Shown here piece by piece: positions 17,144-23,366 of a stretch of 42,685 nt of DNA. The stretch is taken from assembly GCF_022695985.1 (NCBI RefSeq), contig NZ_JAAPBF010000040.1, positions 1 to 42,685 on the forward strand. The letters run 5' to 3'. A program made the position numbers and the translations under genes. The first letter of the stretch is position 1, and each line of letters begins with the position of its first letter. The DNA is from Streptomyces sp. NP-1717. GTDB lineage: Bacteria > Actinomycetota > Actinomycetes > Streptomycetales > Streptomycetaceae. The notes below the pieces were generated by a model that did no database searches, was not told where the DNA came from, and saw only the letters and a program-made list of their open reading frames with translations.

Positions 17144-18244
17144 ATGCCGGACGACATCTCCCGGAGTTCCGGGCAGCACTGGACGCAGCAGTCGCACGTC
17201 TCGCAGCACTCGTCCTCGCACGCCACACCGCTCAGCTCGGAGCACACCGCGGGAGTCCCCACGTCAGCACCGCCGGCGGCATCCGGAGGATTCCCCGCCC
17301 TGCCAGGGCCGATGCCCACGGCGCCGCCGCTGCGCGTCGTGGTAGCCGACGACAACCCGGTCGTACGGGCGGGTCTGACCGTCCTGCTGTCGGGCCGCGA
17401 CGACATCGAGGTCGCCGCGGAGGCGGTCGACGGCCGTCAGGCGTACGAACAGACGGTGCAGCACAAGCCGGACGTCGTCCTGCTGGACGTCCGCATGCCG
17501 GGTGTCGACGGGATCTCCGCCCTGCCGCACCTGGTGCGGCTCGCGCCGGTGCTGATGATGACGTACAGCCGCGAGAGCGAGATCGTCCACGAGGCGCTGC
17601 GGCTGGGCGCGGGCGGCTATCTCGTCCACGGGGAGTTCACGGCCGACCAACTGGTCGCCGCCGTCCGGGACATCAAGCAGGGCCGGGCCCACTTCACGCA
17701 CTCCGCGTCCAGCGCGCTGCTGGCGAGCGTACGGGACGGGGGCGGCGCGGACCCGGGATCCGGCGTGCTTCCCGAGGGACTCGGGACGGCGTTCACCGGC
17801 CCCGGCTACCAGCCGGCCCAGCCGAGCCATTCGTCTGCAAACGCACACGCCGGTCATGGGCATCCGCCGTACGTTCCTCAGACAAACCGGCAAGTAACAC
17901 CGGGTGAGCGGGAGTTGAACCGGCAACAATTTGCTCCAGCGTCTTCGCTTTCGCAATCGAATATGGCACACTCGCCTCAAGGGCAGACAGCCCCGGGGAT
18001 GCCTCGGGCGTCCAGCGCTTCGGAGGGGCTCTACTCCGAGCTGAGCCAGCGGGAGGTGGAGATCATGGACCTGATCGCGTCAGGGATGACCAATCAGCAG
18101 ATCGCCGCCGCCTGCTTCATCAGCCAGAAGACAGTGAAGAACCACATCAATCGCATCTTTGCCAAACTGAACGCCAGTAGCCGGGGTGAGGCCATCGCCT
18201 TCTGGCACGGCGTCGCGCGAGGGGGGTCGGCCGGTCGTGACTGA
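17144..18244 (+). CDS. NarL/FixJ-type response regulator with long N-terminal extension and linker
   Basis: A 366-residue regulator, much longer than the usual 210-230 residues. Residues 1-62 are a polar Ser/His/Gln/Pro-rich extension. A receiver domain follows ('LRVVVADDNPVVRAGL', phospho-acceptor Asp about 115 in 'VVLLDVRMPGVDG'). Then comes a disordered linker of about 100 residues rich in Pro, Gln, Ser and His. The C-terminal LuxR-type helix-turn-helix reads 'LSQREVEIMDLIASGMTNQQIAAACFISQKTVKNHINRIFAKL'. GAGGAGG precedes the ATG. It is a good candidate for binding the TGGGYCC-N2-GGRCCCA palindrome shared by six promoters here; this is inferred from position only. Confidence 0.9.
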   Translation: MPDDISRSSGQHWTQQSHVSQHSSSHATPLSSEHTAGVPTSAPPAASGGFPALPGPMPTAPPLRVVVADDNPVVRAGLTVLLSGRDDIEVAAEAVDGRQAYEQTVQHKPDVVLLDVRMPGVDGISALPHLVRLAPVLMMTYSRESEIVHEALRLGAGGYLVHGEFTADQLVAAVRDIKQGRAHFTHSASSALLASVRDGGGADPGSGVLPEGLGTAFTGPGYQPAQPSHSSANAHAGHGHPPYVPQTNRQVTPGERELNRQQFAPASSLSQSNMAHSPQGQTAPGMPRASSASEGLYSELSQREVEIMDLIASGMTNQQIAAACFISQKTVKNHINRIFAKLNASSRGEAIAFWHGVARGGSAGRD

Positions 18245-18298
18245 ACGCGCCGAGGGCCGGACGGCCCATGGATTCGCCGGCAGGGCCAAGTCCGCTAT

Positions 18299-18356
18299 CG
18301 GGCCCGGAGGTTGGATTTCGGGGCTCATGTCGGGGGGTGTTGTGTCATCGTATGTT
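18299..18356 (+). promoter_or_regulatory. Shared-palindrome promoter of Flp pilin 1
   Basis: A degenerate copy of the palindrome, TGGATTT-CG-GGGCTCA (18312-18327), is preceded by the half-site CGGGCCC (18299-18305). It is followed after exactly 23 nt by TATGTT (18351-18356) as -10. The predicted start near 18363 gives a leader of about 103 nt. The -10 and leader match those of pilin 2 closely. Confidence 0.65.
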
Positions 18357-18465
18357 TCTCATGCCGCCAGTGAGACCGGCACGGAGGAAGCCGGAAGCAC
18401 GGGTGGCATCGAGGGATCGTACGAGTCGGCCGATCGCCGGCCGGCCGACATCGAAGGGGATTCTC
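18357..18465 (+). ncRNA. Conserved pilin 5' leader (copy 1), candidate cis-acting RNA
   Basis: The stretch is strongly conserved with 20811-20920 upstream of pilin 2, although it is not coding. Shared parts include a small hairpin CCGGC-N9-GCCGG with GGAGGAA in its loop, the block TCGTACGAGTCGGCCG, and a hairpin GTCGGCCG/CGGCCGAC directly before the ribosome site AAGGGGA. Confidence 0.5.
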
Positions 18466-18702
18466 ATGTCGAGCGTCACGCTGAAGGCAGCCACCAACGC
18501 CAGACGGTCCGTCTGCACCTGGGCGAACACGGCTTTCGCGGCGGTGAAGCGCAGGAGCGACAGGGGTCAGGGCGCGGTCGAGTATGTGGGTGTGATCGTG
18601 CTGGTTGCGCTGATCATCGCCGCGATCGTGGGCTCGGAGGTCGACACGGCGATCGCCGACGGTCTGACCAACACGGTCGGCGAGATCCTCGGCGGCGAGT
18701 GA
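18466..18702 (+). CDS. Flp-family major pilin 1
   Basis: A 78-residue prepilin. Residues 1-34 are a basic leader ending in SDRG, and the mature part begins 'QGAVEYVGVIVLVALIIAAI' with Glu at +5 and Tyr at +6. A short acidic tail ends 'GEILGGE'. Mature length is 44 residues, typical of Flp pilins. AAGGGGA precedes the ATG at 18466. It is about 86% identical to pilin 2 at 20921. The stop overlaps the GTG of the TadG-like gene (GTGA), so the downstream genes are probably made from the same message. Confidence 0.9.
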   Translation: MSSVTLKAATNARRSVCTWANTAFAAVKRRSDRGQGAVEYVGVIVLVALIIAAIVGSEVDTAIADGLTNTVGEILGGE

Positions 18703-19343
18703 GCGATTCTCGCGACGCGGGGCAGGCCGCTCCCATATACATCACCATGGTGGCGGGCCTGCTCTTTCTCGCGCTCGCGTTCTTCGCGGTCGGTCAGGCG
18801 GGCGCCACGCGTAACAGCGCCCAGTCCGGGGCCGACGCGGCAGCCTTGGCGGCGGCCCAGGAGTCCCGCGACCGGTTCGCGGAAGAGCTTCTGACGAACT
18901 TCTTCACGCCCGGCTATCTGGAAAAGATCTTCAACGGAAGTCCCGTCGGCTCCTTCATCGGTTGCGCGGCGGCTCAGGAACTCGCCGACAAGAACGGCGC
19001 GGACATCAAGCCGAATGGGTGCAGAGCCCTGGGCGGCACGAGCTGGGGTTTCACGGTTGATGTCAGGACCCAGGAGCCGATGGGGGATAACATCCTGCCC
19101 GGCACCGAGGACAAGAAGGCCGAGGCCACGGCCACAGCGGTCGTCGAGCCCCGTTGCACGTTCAAGCCGGCGGAGGATGACGGGGAGACGGAAGAGAATC
19201 CCGAGCCCGGCGAGGAGGGTGAGGAAGAGCCTTCCCTGCCCGGTGAACTCGTCTGCAACGGCAGGGGTCTGGACCTCGATCCCAAGAATCTGGTGTTGCC
19301 GGACATGTCTGTCCTGTTCTCCGTCCGACTGGCCGAGGACTGA
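18699..19343 (+). CDS. TadG-like protein
   Basis: A 214-residue protein starting with 'SDSRDAGQAAPIYITMVAGLLFLALAFFAVGQAG', the usual start of actinobacterial TadG/TadE-related proteins; Ile replaces the +5 Glu found in true pilins. After the membrane helix comes 'ATRNSAQSGADAAALAAAQ', then an extracellular domain with two Cys, an acidic Glu/Pro-rich low-complexity stretch (about 160-185) and a terminal domain with one Cys. The GTG at 18699 overlaps the pilin stop by 4 nt (GTGA). Its likely role is a wall-zone component that connects the pilus base with the envelope. Confidence 0.8.
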   Translation: MSDSRDAGQAAPIYITMVAGLLFLALAFFAVGQAGATRNSAQSGADAAALAAAQESRDRFAEELLTNFFTPGYLEKIFNGSPVGSFIGCAAAQELADKNGADIKPNGCRALGGTSWGFTVDVRTQEPMGDNILPGTEDKKAEATATAVVEPRCTFKPAEDDGETEENPEPGEEGEEEPSLPGELVCNGRGLDLDPKNLVLPDMSVLFSVRLAED

Positions 19344-19372
19344 CCGCGAGTGAACACAAAGGATCAACACTA

Positions 19373-19960
19373 ATGAATATGCGGCATGGAACGAAGGCCC
19401 GTAGGGCAGCGGGGTGCGTCCTCGCGGCCGTGGCGCTGACGGTGTCCCTCACGGCGTGTGGCGGTGGTGATGACGGCGGGAACGACGACGCGGGCAAGTC
19501 CTCGTCCGCTCCGGCCAAGGACAACTCGAAGGACGACGGCGGGAACACGGTGCCGGACACCAGCCAGACGCTGGCGACCATCAACGGCAGCAACGGCTTC
19601 CAGTTCACCATTCACACCGCTGCCCGCGACGAGGGCGGCTTTCTGACCGTGACCGGCACCATCAAGAACACCAGCGGTGGCAGGGAATCGCTCCCCAGCG
19701 CGTGGAGTGGCGACGAGAGCCAGGTCCGGCGAACCGGCAAGTCGCTGGCCGGAGTCACGCTCGTGGACAAGGCGGACAAGAAGCGTTACTACGTCCTGCG
19801 TGACACGGAGGGCAATCCTCTGACCACAACCGGAATCATCGGCATGGACGACGGCGCCACGGAAGACTTCTTCGCCCAGTTCCCGGCTCCGCCCGACAGC
19901 ACTTCCCAGGTCGACATCCAGGTGCCGCTGATGCCCACCGCGACGATTGAGATCTCCTGA
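19373..19960 (+). CDS. Putative lipoprotein (DUF4352-like) of the pilus cluster
   Basis: A 195-residue protein with a signal peptide and lipobox 'SLTAC' near residue 33. A Gly/Asp/Ser-rich spacer follows, then an immunoglobulin-like beta domain ('GFQFTIHTAARDEGGFLTVTGTIKNTS', 'TSQVDIQVPLMPTATIEIS') of the kind that binds or supports other surface proteins. AAAGGA lies 9 nt before the ATG at 19373; a second ATG two codons later is possible. Its TGA overlaps the ATG of the OmpA-like gene by one base, so the two are translationally coupled. Confidence 0.75.
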   Translation: MNMRHGTKARRAAGCVLAAVALTVSLTACGGGDDGGNDDAGKSSSAPAKDNSKDDGGNTVPDTSQTLATINGSNGFQFTIHTAARDEGGFLTVTGTIKNTSGGRESLPSAWSGDESQVRRTGKSLAGVTLVDKADKKRYYVLRDTEGNPLTTTGIIGMDDGATEDFFAQFPAPPDSTSQVDIQVPLMPTATIEIS

Positions 19961-20628
19961 TGCGTGCCTTCACGCCGCGCACGCGCCGTGCCGCCGCACG
20001 GCCGGCGGTGACGGCGATCGCCGCGGCCGTTCTGTTCACCAGTGTGCAGTTCACCATGGCGGGGAGCGCGTACGCGGACGAGTCCCCCAGCACGCCACCC
20101 GGCACCGAATCGACGTCGCCGCCGCCGGAGGTGGACGGCAGCGCCAACGGACTCAAGCTCCGCGACGGCGCCACGCTCGCTCCCGCGAAGGTGCTGCCCA
20201 TCATCTCGGTCGTCGAGTCGGAGGGCGGAGAAGAGCGCCGCGAGGAGACCAGCGAGAGTCTGAAGTTCGCTCTTCAGGCCGAGGTTCTCTTCGGCAAGGA
20301 CAGTTCGAAGCTGTCCAGCGCCGCGAACTCCCGTATCGCCGCCGTGGCGGCGGAGATCGAGAAGCAGGGCGCCAAGAAGGTTAGGGTCTTCGGCTTCACC
20401 GACAACCTCGGCTCGTCCGCCCACGGAGACGTGCTCTCCAAGCAGCGCGCCGAAGCCGTTCACGGAGTCCTGGAGAAGGAACTGGCCGAAGCCGGCATCA
20501 CCTACGAGATCCGGGGCTACGGCGAGCAGTATCCGATCGCGGACAACAGCAACGAAGAGGGACGCAAGAAGAATCGTCGCGTGGAGATCTCCTTCCCGCG
20601 CGGAGAGACTGACAGTTCGCAGAACTGA
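19960..20628 (+). CDS. OmpA-family (peptidoglycan-binding) secreted protein
   Basis: A 222-residue secreted protein. A Tat/Sec signal peptide covers residues 1-39 ('SAYA' cleavage), followed by a short spacer. The OmpA C-terminal domain runs from about 100 to the end: 'FGKDSSKLSSAANSRIAAVAAEI', 'VRVFGFTDNLGS', 'LSKQRAEAVHGVL', 'IRGYGEQYPIADNSNEEGRKKNRRVEI'. The Asp and Arg of the NxxGRxxNRRVEI motif that bind diaminopimelate are conserved. In a monoderm it would anchor to peptidoglycan and may hold the Tad machine in the wall. It is the last gene before a strong terminator. Confidence 0.88.
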   Translation: MRAFTPRTRRAAARPAVTAIAAAVLFTSVQFTMAGSAYADESPSTPPGTESTSPPPEVDGSANGLKLRDGATLAPAKVLPIISVVESEGGEERREETSESLKFALQAEVLFGKDSSKLSSAANSRIAAVAAEIEKQGAKKVRVFGFTDNLGSSAHGDVLSKQRAEAVHGVLEKELAEAGITYEIRGYGEQYPIADNSNEEGRKKNRRVEISFPRGETDSSQN

Positions 20629-20659
20629 GGACACAGCGAGGCGAGGCCCGTGTGCCTCA

Positions 20660-20698
20660 CGGCCGTTGTCGTATGGAAGTCGCATACGGCAGCGGCCG
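20660..20698 (+). terminator. Long hairpin terminator after the OmpA-like gene
   Basis: Arms of 16 nt (20660-20675 and 20683-20698) pair completely if two G-U pairs are allowed, with a 7-nt loop. It separates the pilin 1 operon from the promoter of pilin 2. Confidence 0.72.
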
Positions 20699-20753
20699 TC
20701 CGCCTTTCGTGGAGGCCACTGTCGTCCGTACGGGGCGGGCCTATTGCGTGGGT

Positions 20754-20810
20754 TGGGCCCGGGGTTGGGTCTTGGGGCCCATGCCGGTGGGTGCCGCCTC
20801 TTCGTATGTT
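20754..20810 (+). promoter_or_regulatory. Shared-palindrome promoter of Flp pilin 2
   Basis: The half-site TGGGCCC (20754-20760) is followed by the palindrome TGGGTCT-TG-GGGCCCA (20766-20781), then exactly 23 nt, then TATGTT (20805-20810) as -10. The predicted start is near 20817, about 104 nt before the ATG. Confidence 0.75.
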
Positions 20811-20920
20811 TCTCATGTCGCCAGCGAGTCCGGCCAGGAGGAAGCCGGAAGCGCCTGGCGGCACCAAGACTCGTACGAGTCGGCCGGACACCGGCCGGCC
20901 GACACATAAGGGGAAAGCTC
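20811..20920 (+). ncRNA. Conserved pilin 5' leader (copy 2), candidate cis-acting RNA
   Basis: This is homologous to the leader of pilin 1. It holds the palindrome ACTCGTACGAGT (20869-20880) and a perfect 9-bp hairpin, GTCGGCCGG at 20879-20887 with CCGGCCGAC at 20895-20903, ending 17 nt before the start codon and next to the AAGGGGA ribosome site. Confidence 0.5.
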
Positions 20921-21157
20921 ATGTCGAACGTCACGCTGAAGGCCGCCACCAACGCCAAGCTCTACGTCGGCACCTGGGCCAACACCGCCGTCACCGCGCT
21001 CAAGCGCCGCAGCGACAAGGGCCAGGGCGCCGTCGAGTACGTCGGCGTCATCGTCCTGGTCGCCCTCATCATCGCCGCGATCGTCGGCTCGGACGTCGAC
21101 ACCGCCATCGCCGACGGTCTGACCAACACCGTCGACGAGATCCTCGGCGGCGAGTAA
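20921..21157 (+). CDS. Flp-family major pilin 2
   Basis: A 78-residue prepilin of the same length as pilin 1, differing from it at about 11 positions, mostly in the leader. The leader ends SDKG and the mature part starts 'QGAVEYVGVIVLVALIIAAI'. It has its own promoter with the shared palindrome, its own conserved leader and its own terminator, so it forms a single-gene unit. The C-terminus reads 'VDEILGGE' where pilin 1 has 'VGEILGGE'. Confidence 0.9.
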   Translation: MSNVTLKAATNAKLYVGTWANTAVTALKRRSDKGQGAVEYVGVIVLVALIIAAIVGSDVDTAIADGLTNTVDEILGGE

Positions 21158-21179
21158 CCAACACACACCCCCATCGAGC

Positions 21180-21227
21180 AGGGCAGGCCGCTTCCATCCC
21201 CGGCCAGGATGGAACCGGACCTGCCCT
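21180..21227 (+). terminator. Two-part hairpin terminator after pilin 2
   Basis: AGGGCAGG (21180-21187) pairs with CCTGCCCT (21220-21227), enclosing a second perfect stem, TTCCATCC (21192-21199) with GGATGGAA (21207-21214). Confidence 0.72.
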
Positions 21228-21262
21228 ACTCGTGTTTCCGGCTCCGGGGGCTCCGCCGCCTT

Positions 21263-21318
21263 TGAGCCCCGGTTGGGCCCTGGGACCCATGACCCGGTCC
21301 GAGGCCGCGCCGTAGCGT
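21263..21318 (+). promoter_or_regulatory. Shared-palindrome promoter of pilin-toxin 1, probably leaderless
   Basis: The degenerate half-site TGAGCCC (21263-21269) is followed 11 nt on by the palindrome TGGGCCC-TG-GGACCCA (21274-21289), then exactly 23 nt, then TAGCGT (21313-21318). The expected transcript start coincides with the ATG at 21326. Confidence 0.72.
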
Positions 21319-21325
21319 CGTGGGT

Positions 21326-22882
21326 ATGTTGCCATCGGGGGTAGTACGTCGGTTTCGTCAGATCCGTCGTCGTGCGCGGCCGGCTATGCCGCGCACCGAG
21401 ACGCGGTTGCTGGGTGCGTTGCGCTGGTCGCAGCGGGGGCAGGGGGCGATCGAGTACGTGGGTCTGGTCGTCGTGGTGGCGGCGATCGTGGGTGCTCTGG
21501 TCGGTACGGGTGTCGGGCCGGCGTTGGCCGAGGGGATCAGTACCCAGGTTTGCAGGATCACCGGTGGTGGTGACTGTGGCGGGGGCAGTGATTCGGTCGC
21601 GGACGGGTCGGAGGGCGACCGGCCCGGTGAGCCCGTCGCTGATGACCCGGCCGCCGATGCGGGTAACGGCGGTGGCGACAAGTCGCAGGCGGAGTTGGAT
21701 TATGACGCCGCGTTGAAGGAGCTTCAGGACGCTCAGGCGGCGGAGAAGTCCGATTCCGACAAGGCGAAGGAAGCGGCGAAGGAGCTTGCGAAGATCCTGG
21801 CGGACGAGCTGGGGATCACGGATGCTCTGGACTGCATCACCAAGGGCGACATGGGTGCCTGCACGGAGACGCTGATCAATGTCCTGCTCAGCATCGTGGG
21901 CGGCGCGGTCGGCAAGCTGGCGGCGAAGTACGGCGCTCCGTGGAAGTGGAAGAAGGCCGTCGAGCTGGTCAAGAAGCTCAAGAAGCACGGCGGGGATCTG
22001 TACGACGGTCTCAAGGGCCTGATCAAGAACCGCAAACGGGTCGACGACGCGGAGGACAGACTCGCCGACGCGAAGCGGAAACTCGACCAGGAGAACAAGG
22101 ACAAACCCAAGGACGGCGACAAGCCCGAGGACAAACCGGAGTCCTGCGCCGTCAAGCACAGCTTCCTGCCCGGCACCCCGGTGCTGCTCGCCGACGGCCG
22201 CCGCATGGCGATCGACAAGCTCCGCGCCGGGATGTACGTCGTCGCCACCGATCCGCAGAGCGGACGGAGCGAGGCCCGTGCGATCGATCGGACGATCACC
22301 ACACACGACGACAAGGACTTCACCCGTCTGACGGTCCTCACGGACTCGGGCACCGACGTCCTGACGGCCACCGACACGCACCCGTTCTGGCTGGCGGACC
22401 AGGGTCGCTGGGCGGACGCCGGTGACATCCGGGCCGGGGACGACCTCCGTACGCCCGCGGGTACATCCGTGCAGGTCACGGCCGTTGACCGGTACACCAA
22501 GCGGCAGACCACGCACGACCTCACCATCGACGGCATCGCCACGTACTATGTCGTCACAGGTGACACCCCGGTCCTCGTGCACAACAACGACTGGTGCACC
22601 GACGAGGAGCGGCTCGAAGACGCCGGCGACATCGCGAGCGGCCACGCGGACAACAAGCACGCGAAGGACTTCCCCGGTGTCTCGGCGGAAGACCTCGGCA
22701 AGCTCGCCACCGACGTCATGAAGAATCCCTCGCGGACCAAGCCTCTCGGCAGCGGCCGGAAGGCATACCTCGGCAAGGACGGCACGACCATCGTGATTCA
22801 TGACCCGATGCATCCGGACGGCGGAACGATCTTCCGCAGGGACCCGGCATCGCTGGAAGACTACTGGGCGGGACTCGACTGA
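21326..22882 (+). CDS. Polymorphic toxin 1 with Flp-pilin-type N-terminus, HINT domain and colicin-D-like tip
   Basis: A 518-residue protein. A 38-residue basic leader ends in SQRG, then 'QGAIEYVGLVVVVAAIVGAL' gives Glu at +5 and Tyr at +6 as in the Flp pilins. An Asp/Gly-rich spacer and an Ala/Lys/Glu-rich helical region follow (about 120-270). A pretoxin HINT domain runs from Cys 274 ('CAVKHSFLPGTPVLLADGRR') through 'TDTHPFW' to 'TPVLVHN' (Asn 420), the self-cleavage end. The 98-residue tip has 'ADNKHAKDF', 'SGRKAYLGKDGTTIVIHDP' and 'GGTIFRR', recalling the KHAxDF motif of colicin D and other BECR-fold RNases; this assignment is tentative. The ATG at 21326 fits a leaderless transcript. The stop shares one base with the next start, that of the candidate immunity gene. 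Confidence 0.82.
   Translation: MLPSGVVRRFRQIRRRARPAMPRTETRLLGALRWSQRGQGAIEYVGLVVVVAAIVGALVGTGVGPALAEGISTQVCRITGGGDCGGGSDSVADGSEGDRPGEPVADDPAADAGNGGGDKSQAELDYDAALKELQDAQAAEKSDSDKAKEAAKELAKILADELGITDALDCITKGDMGACTETLINVLLSIVGGAVGKLAAKYGAPWKWKKAVELVKKLKKHGGDLYDGLKGLIKNRKRVDDAEDRLADAKRKLDQENKDKPKDGDKPEDKPESCAVKHSFLPGTPVLLADGRRMAIDKLRAGMYVVATDPQSGRSEARAIDRTITTHDDKDFTRLTVLTDSGTDVLTATDTHPFWLADQGRWADAGDIRAGDDLRTPAGTSVQVTAVDRYTKRQTTHDLTIDGIATYYVVTGDTPVLVHNNDWCTDEERLEDAGDIASGHADNKHAKDFPGVSAEDLGKLATDVMKNPSRTKPLGSGRKAYLGKDGTTIVIHDPMHPDGGTIFRRDPASLEDYWAGLD
21392..22087 (+). repeat. Direct repeat, copy A: 5' part of toxin 1
   Basis: This 696-bp block is repeated at 23391-24086 with an offset of 1999 bp and no indels. 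By eye I count about 19 substitutions (about 97% identity). It encodes the pilin-type signal and helical region of both toxins. Confidence 0.88.
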
Positions 22883-23274
22883 TGGCGGGTAGCGAAGTGG
22901 CGGCGAGCGCACTGCTCGCCGAGGACGAGACGGCGCTGCTGCGGCGGGCGCTCCTGGAATGGGGCGGCCCCGCCCGGTGCTCGGATCAACTCGCCGTCGG
23001 CATGGGGTTCGCGAGCGAGCGCGACCTGCTCGACCAGTGTCCGCGGCTGCGGCGCGCGCTCGCCGACGACGTGCCGCTCGCACCGGTCGACTGGGCACGG
23101 ATCCTGCTCGCCGTCGAGATCGTCTTCGTCAGCGACCTGGCGGGCACGGGATTCGAATGGCCGACGACCACCGGACTCAGTGACGAGGCGACCATCAGGA
23201 CGCTGCGGTCCGTCCAGCGCAAGCTCGGACGAACCGTCAAGCAGTACTACGGGGAGACCCCGAGCGACGCGTAG
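22882..23274 (+). CDS. Candidate immunity protein for toxin 1
   Basis: A 130-residue, acidic, probably all-helical cytoplasmic protein without signal or membrane segment. It starts within the stop codon of toxin 1 (TGATG), which couples their translation. No known domain is recognised; 'RKLGRTVKQYYGE' closes the protein. The assignment rests on size, charge, coupling and the absence of any similar gene behind toxin 2, whose tip differs. The single-base overlap is typical of toxin-immunity pairs. Confidence 0.65.
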   Translation: MAGSEVAASALLAEDETALLRRALLEWGGPARCSDQLAVGMGFASERDLLDQCPRLRRALADDVPLAPVDWARILLAVEIVFVSDLAGTGFEWPTTTGLSDEATIRTLRSVQRKLGRTVKQYYGETPSDA

Positions 23275-23366
23275 CGACCCAGGCCACGCATGACGTTCCC
23301 GAGGGAACTGCACGGCCCATTCCTGTGTCCTGTACCAGCAGAGGCTGACGTATAGGGGGATGGGTC

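Noticed and set aside
18254..18267. Inverted repeat GGGCCG-GA-CGGCCC after the response regulator
   Set aside because: The arms are only 6 bp and differ from the shared palindrome; the 2-nt loop makes a terminator hairpin unlikely.
18699..18702. Possible frameshift joining pilin 1 and the TadG-like protein
   Set aside because: The overlap is a normal GTGA stop-start coupling, and both proteins have complete family-type ends.
23328..23362. Shared palindrome expected before toxin 2
   Set aside because: TATAGG lies at 23351, but the 30-45 nt upstream contain no TGGGYCC or GGRCCCA half-sites, so no operator is called.
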